Source: JBGPBY01 sp041481485
GTDB taxonomy: Bacteria; Acidobacteriota; Terriglobia; 20CM-2-55-15
Assembly: GCA_041481485.1 (NCBI GenBank)
Contig: JBGPBY010000050.1
Span: 1 to 20,873, forward strand
Length of the DNA stretch: 20,873 nt
Direction: 5' to 3'
Shown: one piece after another, positions 12,764 to 19,412 of the stretch
Position numbering within the stretch: position 1 is the first letter of the stretch
How the letters are laid out: every line of letters starts with the position of its first letter
Position numbers and translations under genes: made by a program
The notes under the pieces: model-generated
Databases searched by the model: none
What the model was told of the DNA's origin: nothing
The model's input: the letters and a program-made list of their open reading frames with translations, nothing else

Positions 12764-15184
12764 TCAGTTCGCAGCGCTTTCCGCTGCCTTGACTCTCGTC
12801 TGGAACGGGGCACTTTTGATGATGCCCATCACTATTGTCGAAAACCGGTAGTTATTCTTTTCGCTGTCCCGCACGATGGACCGGATCACGGGCAGGTCGT
12901 AGTACTCGACTCCGCGGCCCAGTGCAAACGTCATCATTCTTTCCGTAATCATCCGGACAAATTGCGGAGAATAATGAAGCAGCCGTTGCCGCAGTTCCGA
13001 TGGCCCCTTCACCCTGGTGCCGTCCCACAACTCCGAACTGGCATCGATCGGAACTCCACCGTCTCCTCCTTGTTTGGCCCGCCATTTGGCATCGGCATCA
13101 AAATTCTCCAGAGCGAAACCAATCGGATCCATCAGTTTGTGGCAGCTCGCGCAGGGTTCGCTCTTGCGATGCAGCGTCATCTGCTCTCGCAAAGTCAGAA
13201 CTTTTCCGGCTCCGGCAACACTGTCTTCGAGAGGAGGAACGTTTGGCGGCGGCTCCGGTGGCGGCGTTCCGAGAATATTTTCAAGCACCCAGACGCCGCG
13301 TTTGACCGGAGAAGTCCGGAAATTCTGTACCCACGTGACCGACAGGAAACTCCCCTGGCCGAGCAATCCGCGGCGATAGTCCATGTCGGGACCGAGAGTG
13401 ACGCGGCGGAACTGCCCACCATAAACATTCGGGATGCCGTAGTGTTTTGCGAGTCTTTCGTTGACGAAAGTATAGTTGGCGGTCAGAAGATCCACGACAT
13501 TGCGGTCTTCACGCATGATGCTTTCAAACAACATCTCGGTCTCTCGCCGGAAGCTCTGCCGTAGTTCGTCGTCCCAGTTCGGGTAATACACGCCGTCGGG
13601 TGATGTCGCTGTGAGGTTCCGCAGATACAGCAACTGGTCGGCGAAATTCGTGACCAGTGCTTCGGAGCGGGAATCGGACAGCATCCGCTTGACCTGTTGT
13701 TCCAGTACTGTCGGATTGCTGAGCCGGTTTTGCGCGGCGAGATTGATCAACGTTTCATCCGGTCCCGTGCTCCAGAGAAAAAAGGACAAGCGGCTGGCGA
13801 GCTCGAGATCCGTAATCCGGTAGGACTTGCCGATTGGAAGATTTGCCGGTTCTCTCTCGGCCCGCACGAGGAACTGCGGGCTTGTCAGGAGCCGTCGAAG
13901 GGCCAGTTCAATGCCGTCTTCAAACGTGCCGTCCTTGCGGCCATCGGCATAGAAATTCATCAGCGACTCCATATCCAGCGGAGTCACTGGACGCCGAAAC
14001 GCCTGGCGTCCCAGAGCCGTCAGGATCTGTTTCGCGCAGACTTCTTCCTGGATTGTGGCTGACGGCCGGCAGGTAAATACCTTGCGTGTACTTGGTGAAT
14101 TCTCCGGACGGCTCGCGCCGAATGGTCCCTGAATACGCAGAAGCCCAATGGCGGGGTAATACTGCAATTGAGGGATACTGTTGTTCTCGAGAGATTTCCG
14201 CTCGTACTGTTTAATGAGATCGAGCGTAGGCCGAAAGTTAGTCGCAAGGAACGTCACGCCAACCTTGTGAGAACCGGCCTTTACGGGGACCGTAATTGCG
14301 ATGGAACCATCAGCGTCAGCCTGCATACCCTGACTGAGTCCGACACCCACGTAATCGAACAACTCCACGCGCTCGCCATCCACCAGAAATTCAATTTTTT
14401 CGCCCGGAGTGTACTTGCCGAGTCCGAAATTCTGGATTTCAAATTTGTATTCGCCATCGGCTGGAAACGTGTGCGTGACAACCATCCCGCCGCGCGTATT
14501 CAGAGGCAGCCCCTCGATATGTTCGTTCTGCGACGTATCGCCGGGCGCGATATAGTTTGCCAGAGTGGGCGACTTCCAATATCCCACTGCCATTCGCGCG
14601 ATCCGCGTCGCCGCTGTGGTGTAGGCCTCGAGAAGAGTCGGTGAAATCGTCAATGATCCCGCGACGTTATCGAAGCCTCTGGCTGCATCGTCTGAAGGCA
14701 GATATGCGGCAGGATCGATTTCAAGACTCAACAAATCGCGAATCTCGTTGGCGTATTCGGTGCGGTTCAGTCGATGCAGTACGATGGAACCGGGATTCGG
14801 ATTTGCTGCGGCTTTGCGGTCCATTTCAGCTTCGAGCCAGTCTCTCAGCCCGTCATATTCCGCTTCAGGCGGCCGACGGATTCCCGGCGGCGGCATCACC
14901 CCTGCGCGAAGTTTGCGAATCACTTTTTCCCATAATTCCGGACGGTCTCCTGCCGTCGCGAGATCCAGTTTTTCAAGCGACAGGTTGGCCGTTTTCAATC
15001 GGTCATTGTGACAAGTCACACAATATTGATCGAGAGTGGCGCGCTGGGCGGCAGCCGATGCAGGCGACGGAGGACGCGGTGTGGAGGCAGTCTGCAGCCG
15101 TCCCGCCCGGCTGTACGGCACTATGGCACACAGCAAGACGAGAACTCCCCCGAGAAGCCATCGCGATTTTGCTGAACCCGTCAT
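12764..15184 (-). CDS. large secreted haem protein of the DUF1587-1595-1592-1588-1585 architecture
   Basis: The 806-residue protein has an N-terminal signal (hydrophobic 10-24). A cytochrome c-like start carries C55-V-T-C-H59 and 'LRAGVMPPPG' (Met97 a likely axial ligand). Next come DUF1587 (about 134-200, 'LHRLNRTEYANEIRDLL'), a beta-rich module (230-320), DUF1595 (about 378-440, 'LGRQAFRRPVT'), DUF1592 (452-580, 'LASRLSFFLWSTGPDE'), DUF1588 (about 603-700) with a second motif C678-A-S-C-H682, and DUF1585 (725-797, 'TFALGRGVEYYD'). This order is the family standard; length is normal. The exact reaction is unknown; electron transfer in the envelope is likely. Its ATG overlaps the TGA of the regulator gene by 4 bases, so the operon is translationally coupled. 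Confidence 0.93.
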   Translation of the reverse strand: MTGSAKSRWLLGGVLVLLCAIVPYSRAGRLQTASTPRPPSPASAAAQRATLDQYCVTCHNDRLKTANLSLEKLDLATAGDRPELWEKVIRKLRAGVMPPPGIRRPPEAEYDGLRDWLEAEMDRKAAANPNPGSIVLHRLNRTEYANEIRDLLSLEIDPAAYLPSDDAARGFDNVAGSLTISPTLLEAYTTAATRIARMAVGYWKSPTLANYIAPGDTSQNEHIEGLPLNTRGGMVVTHTFPADGEYKFEIQNFGLGKYTPGEKIEFLVDGERVELFDYVGVGLSQGMQADADGSIAITVPVKAGSHKVGVTFLATNFRPTLDLIKQYERKSLENNSIPQLQYYPAIGLLRIQGPFGASRPENSPSTRKVFTCRPSATIQEEVCAKQILTALGRQAFRRPVTPLDMESLMNFYADGRKDGTFEDGIELALRRLLTSPQFLVRAEREPANLPIGKSYRITDLELASRLSFFLWSTGPDETLINLAAQNRLSNPTVLEQQVKRMLSDSRSEALVTNFADQLLYLRNLTATSPDGVYYPNWDDELRQSFRRETEMLFESIMREDRNVVDLLTANYTFVNERLAKHYGIPNVYGGQFRRVTLGPDMDYRRGLLGQGSFLSVTWVQNFRTSPVKRGVWVLENILGTPPPEPPPNVPPLEDSVAGAGKVLTLREQMTLHRKSEPCASCHKLMDPIGFALENFDADAKWRAKQGGDGGVPIDASSELWDGTRVKGPSELRQRLLHYSPQFVRMITERMMTFALGRGVEYYDLPVIRSIVRDSEKNNYRFSTIVMGIIKSAPFQTRVKAAESAAN

Positions 15185-15879
15185 CCCATGGATTCGCGGA
15201 CTTCAGGAACCAAACGCGTTCCGAGATACTCCTTCATTCGGACGAGAAAGTCCCGTGCCACCAGCCGCGCCTCTTCGTTGTCGTTTCGACGATACGCATC
15301 AAGAATCTTATCCTGATGCTCAATGCACTCAATAATTGTCTGCAGTATACCTTCGGAATTATAAGAACGGCGAATCAGATACAAGGCGTAAAGAGGGAAC
15401 ACGACGCGTTCCAGCGCCTGTTGCAAATAGGGATTTCCGGAAAGTTCCCAGACTTTTTTCCGGAAATTCAAATGACTATCGAAGAAAACCTCAAGGTCTT
15501 CGGCCTTCGCTGCGATTTTGGTTTTTTCAACAAGCTCTTTCAGCACAGCGATGTCCTGGCTGCTGGCGCTTGTTCCAGCCAGATAAAATGCAACGGGCTC
15601 CAGCCCGATTCGAACATCGAAGATCTGCTGTGCATCCTTTAATGTCAGCGTGGGAACGGTGGTGCCGGAGAACGGCGTTCGCTGCACGAACCCGTGATGC
15701 TCCAGTTCGATCAAAGCCTCGCGGATTAATCCCTGCCCGACGCCGAATTGCTGTGCCAGCTTCCCTTCAACGAACTGATCGCCACCTTTTATAGCCCCTG
15801 AAAGTATGGCCTTCCTCAGTAATGTGACGACCCGCGCCTTCTTGGAAACCGGTTCGATACGTTCAAAAGTTAGACTCAT
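15181..15879 (-). CDS. GntR-family regulator (FadR/FCD subgroup)
   Basis: The 232-residue protein has a winged helix at 10-76 ('LRKAILSGAIKGGDQFVEGK', 'GVGQGLIREALIELEHHGFV') and an all-helical FCD effector domain at about 83-215 ('DVRIGLEPVAFYLA', 'WELSGNPYLQ', 'EHQDKILDAYRRND'). It should bind DNA as a dimer and respond to a small acid. Many FCD proteins hold a metal through Asp-x3-His before the 'SGNP' motif and two later His; here the first pair is His136/Arg140 and only His188 is obvious later, so a metal-free ligand pocket is likely. The stop overlaps the next start by 4 bases (ATGA). It is divergent from the tannase gene across 177 bases and probably regulates both sides. No strong ribosome binding site precedes ATG 15879. 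Confidence 0.9.
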   Translation of the reverse strand: MSLTFERIEPVSKKARVVTLLRKAILSGAIKGGDQFVEGKLAQQFGVGQGLIREALIELEHHGFVQRTPFSGTTVPTLTLKDAQQIFDVRIGLEPVAFYLAGTSASSQDIAVLKELVEKTKIAAKAEDLEVFFDSHLNFRKKVWELSGNPYLQQALERVVFPLYALYLIRRSYNSEGILQTIIECIEHQDKILDAYRRNDNEEARLVARDFLVRMKEYLGTRLVPEVRESMG

Positions 15880-16056
15880 GGTGGCTGGACTCTAACTTAG
15901 TGAAGTTCGCGATTGCAACGATTGATTAGACAGAAATCTTAAAATGATCTTCGTGCGATAGATTATCGATTTCGAGGATCTGCTATACTCCGCCGCCGAG
16001 AGCCCAATCCACTGGGCGCGCTGAAGATAATCACTATTGGAGAAACGAGAGCGACT
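15880..16056. promoter_or_regulatory. divergent control region between gntR-type gene and tannase gene
   Basis: For the tannase side, an extended -10 (TG at 15981-15982, TATACT at 15984-15989) is preceded by ATAGATTATCGATT (15958-15971), both shared with the ankyrin promoter. A palindrome CGATA-GAT-TATCG (15956-15968) covers the -35 zone and is a candidate operator for the divergent GntR protein. For the regulator side, TCTAAT on the minus strand (15930-15925) is a possible -10 without a clear -35. The tannase leader is about 60 bases and contains GGAGAAACGAG before ATG 16057. Confidence 0.5.
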
Positions 16057-17715
16057 ATGAACAATGCGAAGCAAAAAACTGTTTTTGCGATGTTGATATT
16101 GGCATCGATCGTGAGTTCCGCCCATGGTCAAGGTCAACGTGGCGCGGGTGCTGGAGCTCCAGGCGCGCCTGCGGGTGCTGGCCGAGGTGGTGGAAATCCG
16201 GCAGGTCCCGGAGCGGGAGGGGGACGTGGGGGTGGCGCCCCACAGGGTCCGCCACCGAAGGCGCTGATTCCGAATGCAAAGCCAGTACGTACATGCGAGA
16301 GCCTGGCATCGATGGCGCTGCCCAACACGACGATCGAGTCGGCAGCGGTGGATCCCAACAATCCCGGGATTTGCCGTGTGACGGTAATCACGACTCATCC
16401 TCCGGCAGGAGACAAGGTGAGGATCTGGGTGGGCATTCCCACATCGAATTGGAATGGCAGGTTTCAGGGAACCGGTGGCGGTGGATTTTCCGGCGGTAAC
16501 GCGACGGGAGTGAATGGCCCGGTCGCACAGGGATACGCCGCAGGTGCAACCGATACCGGTCATGACGGCGGCAGCGGAAGTTTCGCTCTGGGTGCGGACG
16601 GAAAGTTGAATTGGCAGGCCATTCGCGACAACGGTCACGTCGGGATACATGAAATGACTGTTACCGGAAAGGCGCTCACGGAAGCGATGTATGGAGTTGC
16701 TCCGCGCTACTCCTACTTCAATGGATGCTCCACAGGCGGACGTCAGGGACTGATGGAAGCGCAACGCTATCCTCAGGACTACGACGGCATCCTTTCCGCA
16801 TCGCCCGCCATTAACTGGCCCAAGTTGATGATGCAATCGATCTGGGGTTCCGTGGTGGAAAACGACATGGGAAATGCCGTTCCCGCTTGCAAACTGGCGG
16901 CTGCCACGACTGCCGCAATCAACGCCTGCGACCAAATCGATGGAGTGAAGGACGGAGTCGTTGAGGATCCGCATCGATGCACCTTTGATCCAAAGGTCCT
17001 TGTGGGCACCTCTGCGGGAGACTGTGGCTCATTTACGCAGGCCGACACGGATGTGATCCGCAAGATCTGGAAGGGACCCACCCGGGAAGATGGAAGTTTT
17101 CTTTGGTATGGTCAGTCTCCAGGAGCGGATTTGAATTCACTCTCTGCCACGGGAGGGACTCCACTAAAACCTCGGGGCTTCAACTTCACGCAGGATTGGC
17201 TGAAATTCTGGATCGCGCAAAATCCGCAGTTTGACTGGGCTACGATCACTCCGGCGATATATCAGCGGTTGTGGGATCAGTCCATCGAACAGTACGGTCT
17301 CGTCATCGGCACCGACAATCCGGATCTGACAGATTTTCGGAATCGCGGCGGCCGCTTGATTGTGTGGCACGGTTGGGCCGACCCTCTGATCACCGCCGAT
17401 GGAACGGTGGACTACTACAATCGTGTTCTGCAGCGGATGGGTGGTGCGAGCGAGGCATCGAAATTCATCCGGTTGTTCCTGGCACCTGGCGTCGGCCATT
17501 GCGGCGGAGGAGCAGGTCCGGCTCCCACCGGACAGTTAGATGCACTACTGGCCTGGGTGGAAGATGGCAAAGCGCCGGAAACTCTGAAGGCATCGCGCCA
17601 GAATGGCGGAACCACACGAACGCGTCCGCTTTGCCAGTACCCATTGGTTGCCAGATACAAAGGAACAGGCAGCTCGGATGACGCCGCCAACTTTGTCTGC
17701 AGCACCGGATTTTGA
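16057..17715 (+). CDS. tannase/feruloyl-esterase family alpha/beta hydrolase, secreted
   Basis: The 552-residue protein has a signal peptide (1-24, cleaved near AHG) followed by a Gly/Ala/Pro/Arg-rich stretch (26-67). The catalytic domain carries the family triad: nucleophile S225 in G-C224-S-T-G-G, D442 in 'GWADPLI', and H481 in 'GVGHCGGG'. C224 and C482 flank the Ser and His, matching the conserved disulphide that ties the two catalytic residues together (the CS-D-HC motif). Residues 291-311 ('CDQIDGVKDGVVEDP') match the calcium-binding loop of the lid region. The family hydrolyses ester bonds of gallate, ferulate or terephthalate-type esters; which one cannot be told here. It is divergent from the GntR regulator, pointing to induction by an aromatic or carboxylic acid product. 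Monocistronic, with a palindromic element downstream. Confidence 0.93.
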   Translation: MNNAKQKTVFAMLILASIVSSAHGQGQRGAGAGAPGAPAGAGRGGGNPAGPGAGGGRGGGAPQGPPPKALIPNAKPVRTCESLASMALPNTTIESAAVDPNNPGICRVTVITTHPPAGDKVRIWVGIPTSNWNGRFQGTGGGGFSGGNATGVNGPVAQGYAAGATDTGHDGGSGSFALGADGKLNWQAIRDNGHVGIHEMTVTGKALTEAMYGVAPRYSYFNGCSTGGRQGLMEAQRYPQDYDGILSASPAINWPKLMMQSIWGSVVENDMGNAVPACKLAAATTAAINACDQIDGVKDGVVEDPHRCTFDPKVLVGTSAGDCGSFTQADTDVIRKIWKGPTREDGSFLWYGQSPGADLNSLSATGGTPLKPRGFNFTQDWLKFWIAQNPQFDWATITPAIYQRLWDQSIEQYGLVIGTDNPDLTDFRNRGGRLIVWHGWADPLITADGTVDYYNRVLQRMGGASEASKFIRLFLAPGVGHCGGGAGPAPTGQLDALLAWVEDGKAPETLKASRQNGGTTRTRPLCQYPLVARYKGTGSSDDAANFVCSTGF

Positions 17716-17784
17716 GCGGGACTCGCTATCAAATGAAGTGAAGTTATGAAGGAATACGAATCGAGTGGCTGCAGAGGCGGTATA

Positions 17785-17908
17785 TCAAGAAATCCCTCTC
17801 CCAACGGGAGAGGGTTGGGTGAGGGGTACCGCACGTAAAAACTGTTACTTGCGGTACCCCTCACCCGGCCTTCGGCCACCCTCTCCCGTTGGGAGAGGGA
17901 TTTCTTGA
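17785..17908. repeat. 124-bp palindromic element with nested hairpins (MITE/REP-like)
   Basis: The outer arms (17785-17815 and 17878-17908) are perfect 31-bp inverted repeats. Inner arms (17817-17832 and 17851-17866) add 16 perfect base pairs around an 18-base loop. The right arm has an extra 11-base GGCC-TTC-GGCC hairpin. Each outer arm is itself a hairpin, CCCTCTCCC-AAC-GGGAGAGGG. No ORF of its own is credible and no T-run follows, so it is not a typical terminator. It fills most of the 263 bases between the tannase gene and the CxxC protein gene. Target-site duplication was not found by eye. Confidence 0.85.
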
Positions 17909-17978
17909 CGACTGTCCTTAAACACCGCTCATTCAAGTAGACTGCACATCGCACTGCTCACACCAGGGAGAAGACGAA

Positions 17979-18980
17979 ATGAACTTGCGCGTATGGATCG
18001 TCATCGGAGTAATCATGGCGGGGCTCGGTTTTGCCGGCACCGCAGCAGCGGCATTGACACCGGACGAGGTCCGGGGCGGCTGGATTGCGGATATCGATGG
18101 ACATCGTCATGTATATCTGCTGAACGTACGCGGAACGGATATTCGGGGGATCTACTGCTGGGATTGCAGCAATCCGGAAAACCTGGCATTCGTGATGGAA
18201 GGAAAGTTGGAAGCCGACGGCTTCTCATTAGTATTGTTGCACGACGCTGGTCCGGGAGCGCCGTATCGGGAAAATGTGAAGGGATCGATTGCCGGCGGCC
18301 GTTTGGTGCTCACGTCTCAACGCCAGGGTTCCACCACACCGTCAAAGCAGATGACGATGATGCGCGAACCTCGGCGGCCGGCAAGCGGCGTTGTTCTGCC
18401 TGGCGCCATTGCTCCACTTCCGCCTGGCGTCGATCCGCCCCCAGCTGCGGTCCCCGCACCCGCTCCCGCAGCAGCCGGAGGACAAGGTGGAGGCCGCGTC
18501 GAGGCGACTCCGCCTGGTGCGCGAGGACCAAACACGCCAGCGCCGGTTCCGGTTCCCGGAGCTCTGCCTGCCGGTGCTCGCGGCCGCGGAGGCTATGTTC
18601 CTCCGGGACCGAACGAATCACTCACGGCCCAGAAAGTTTCTGGCCTGTGGCTCTGGGGAACCGGTCCCGGCAAGCAGTACTTTATCTTTCGACAGGTGGG
18701 GAACGAAGTCCGCGGCGTCGTCTGCGGCCCATGCGACAATCCATTCACGTTCGGGGCTCTCGATCACGGCATGATCAGCGGCGATGTTTTCCAGTTCAAC
18801 ATCGTTCACGAAGACTGGGGAACCGGCATACAGAACGGTCCATTCAACAATCAGGCCAGCGCAACGATTTCCATGAACGAAATGCGAATCGCTACCCGGC
18901 AGGATAACCAGCCCACAACATCTCCCACACTAGACATGACGCTGCTCGGACCAATTCCGCTGGACTCCGGCCGGCGTTAA
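17979..18980 (+). CDS. secreted protein with two related CxxC modules joined by a Pro/Gly/Arg linker
   Basis: A GGGAG site precedes ATG 17979. The 333-residue product has a signal peptide (1-25, ending AAAA). Module 1 (about 30-130) and module 2 (about 216-325) share a pattern: Gly-x-Trp, an aromatic strand ('HVYLLNVRGTDIRGIYC' and 'QYFIFRQVGNEVRGVVC'), then CxxCxNP (C60-W-D-C63-S-N-P; C249-G-P-C252-D-N-P), then 'F..G.L/I..D.F...I/L.H' and a closing strand. The 85-residue linker is Pro/Ala/Gly-rich. This looks like an internal duplication of a beta-barrel or sandwich domain with a surface cysteine pair. The CxxC could be a disulphide, redox or metal site; CGPC matches a thioredoxin motif but no thioredoxin fold is seen. 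No known family recognised. It is flanked on both sides by different palindromic elements. Confidence 0.8.
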   Translation: MNLRVWIVIGVIMAGLGFAGTAAAALTPDEVRGGWIADIDGHRHVYLLNVRGTDIRGIYCWDCSNPENLAFVMEGKLEADGFSLVLLHDAGPGAPYRENVKGSIAGGRLVLTSQRQGSTTPSKQMTMMREPRRPASGVVLPGAIAPLPPGVDPPPAAVPAPAPAAAGGQGGGRVEATPPGARGPNTPAPVPVPGALPAGARGRGGYVPPGPNESLTAQKVSGLWLWGTGPGKQYFIFRQVGNEVRGVVCGPCDNPFTFGALDHGMISGDVFQFNIVHEDWGTGIQNGPFNNQASATISMNEMRIATRQDNQPTTSPTLDMTLLGPIPLDSGRR

Positions 18981-18991
18981 TCTGCGTCCAC

Positions 18992-19075
18992 CTGTAGGCG
19001 CGGTCTATGACCGCGCACAATTTTTCAGAATGGGATTCCCTCGAAATTGCGCGCGGTCATAGACCGCGTTTACAG
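18992..19075. repeat. 84-bp imperfect palindromic repeat
   Basis: Arms 18992-19023 and 19044-19075 pair over 32 positions with three mismatches, around a 20-base loop. The core of each arm, GCGGTC-TAT-GACCGC, is itself palindromic. It begins 12 bases after the CxxC protein stop. Similar 'GCGGTCTATGACCGC' intergenic repeats are familiar to me from acidobacterial genomes, but I cannot verify copy number. It could also end transcription as a hairpin, though no strong T-run follows. Confidence 0.75.
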
Positions 19076-19077
19076 TC

Positions 19078-19227
19078 TCACGCGGCCGCAGCGTCAACGA
19101 GTTCCCATTCGCAGAGTGCGGAACAGTGCGGACAGCGGGAAAAACAACCCGCTTCAAAGACCACTTCGACAAGACAGCACTCCGACGAATAGAGGCCCAT
19201 TGTCCCGACATCTTCTCCTGTTTTCAT
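19078..19227 (-). CDS. 49-residue Cys-rich, zinc-ribbon-like small protein
   Basis: ATG 19227 is preceded at 5 bases by a perfect GGAGGT (19238-19233, minus strand), the best ribosome binding site in the window. The peptide has Cys at 17, 18, 28, 32, 35 and 39. 'YSSECC...F..G..FSRCPHCSALCEWELV' resembles small single zinc-ribbon proteins of the type Y-x-C-x-x-C ... F-P-x-C-P-x-C ... W-x-L. The first knuckle is unusual (adjacent C17-C18; the usual CxxC is not evident), while the second CPHC is standard. It is cytoplasmic, with no signal peptide. It stands alone on the minus strand between two plus-strand genes; its stop lies 2 bases from the 18992-19075 palindrome. DNA/RNA or protein binding is possible, not shown. 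Confidence 0.72.
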   Translation of the reverse strand: MKTGEDVGTMGLYSSECCLVEVVFEAGCFSRCPHCSALCEWELVDAAAA

Positions 19228-19232
19228 CGCAT

Positions 19233-19238
19233 ACCTCC
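19233..19238 (-). promoter_or_regulatory. strong Shine-Dalgarno GGAGGT of the Cys-rich small gene
   Basis: On the minus strand GGAGGT is followed by 5 bases and then ATG at 19227. This fixes the start and shortens the longer open frame that reaches 19287. Confidence 0.7.
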
Positions 19239-19412
19239 CATGAATCCTATGATGGCTACCGGAATCGTTACGCAGTTGTGATTCCATGTCAGACGGTTCA
19301 ATAGTTTGCTCTTACTCCTCATCAATTGGTGAATTTTTTCCTTTGCTTTCCAATTTGCGGAACTCTGCGTGCATATCCAGCGCATTGGGAAATCCGGGGA
19401 GGAGATCTGGAG

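Noticed and set aside
11430..12851. A 473-codon open frame on the plus strand opposite the DUF1552 gene
   Set aside because: The opposite strand encodes a full-length recognised family with proper start and spacing. The plus frame runs past the gene end and has no signal or domain.
15892..16974. A 360-codon minus-strand frame across the divergent promoter and the tannase 5' half
   Set aside because: It would cover the promoter region and lies antisense to conserved catalytic sequence. No protein-like pattern was seen.
17415..17954. A 179-codon minus-strand frame through the palindrome
   Set aside because: Part of it is the antisense of the tannase C-terminus and the rest is translation of the repeat itself.
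17979..18980. CGPC (249-252) considered as evidence for a thioredoxin-like protein
   Set aside because: The surrounding strands do not follow the thioredoxin order. The equivalent site in the first module is CWDC in the same beta context, so a shared beta module is the better reading.
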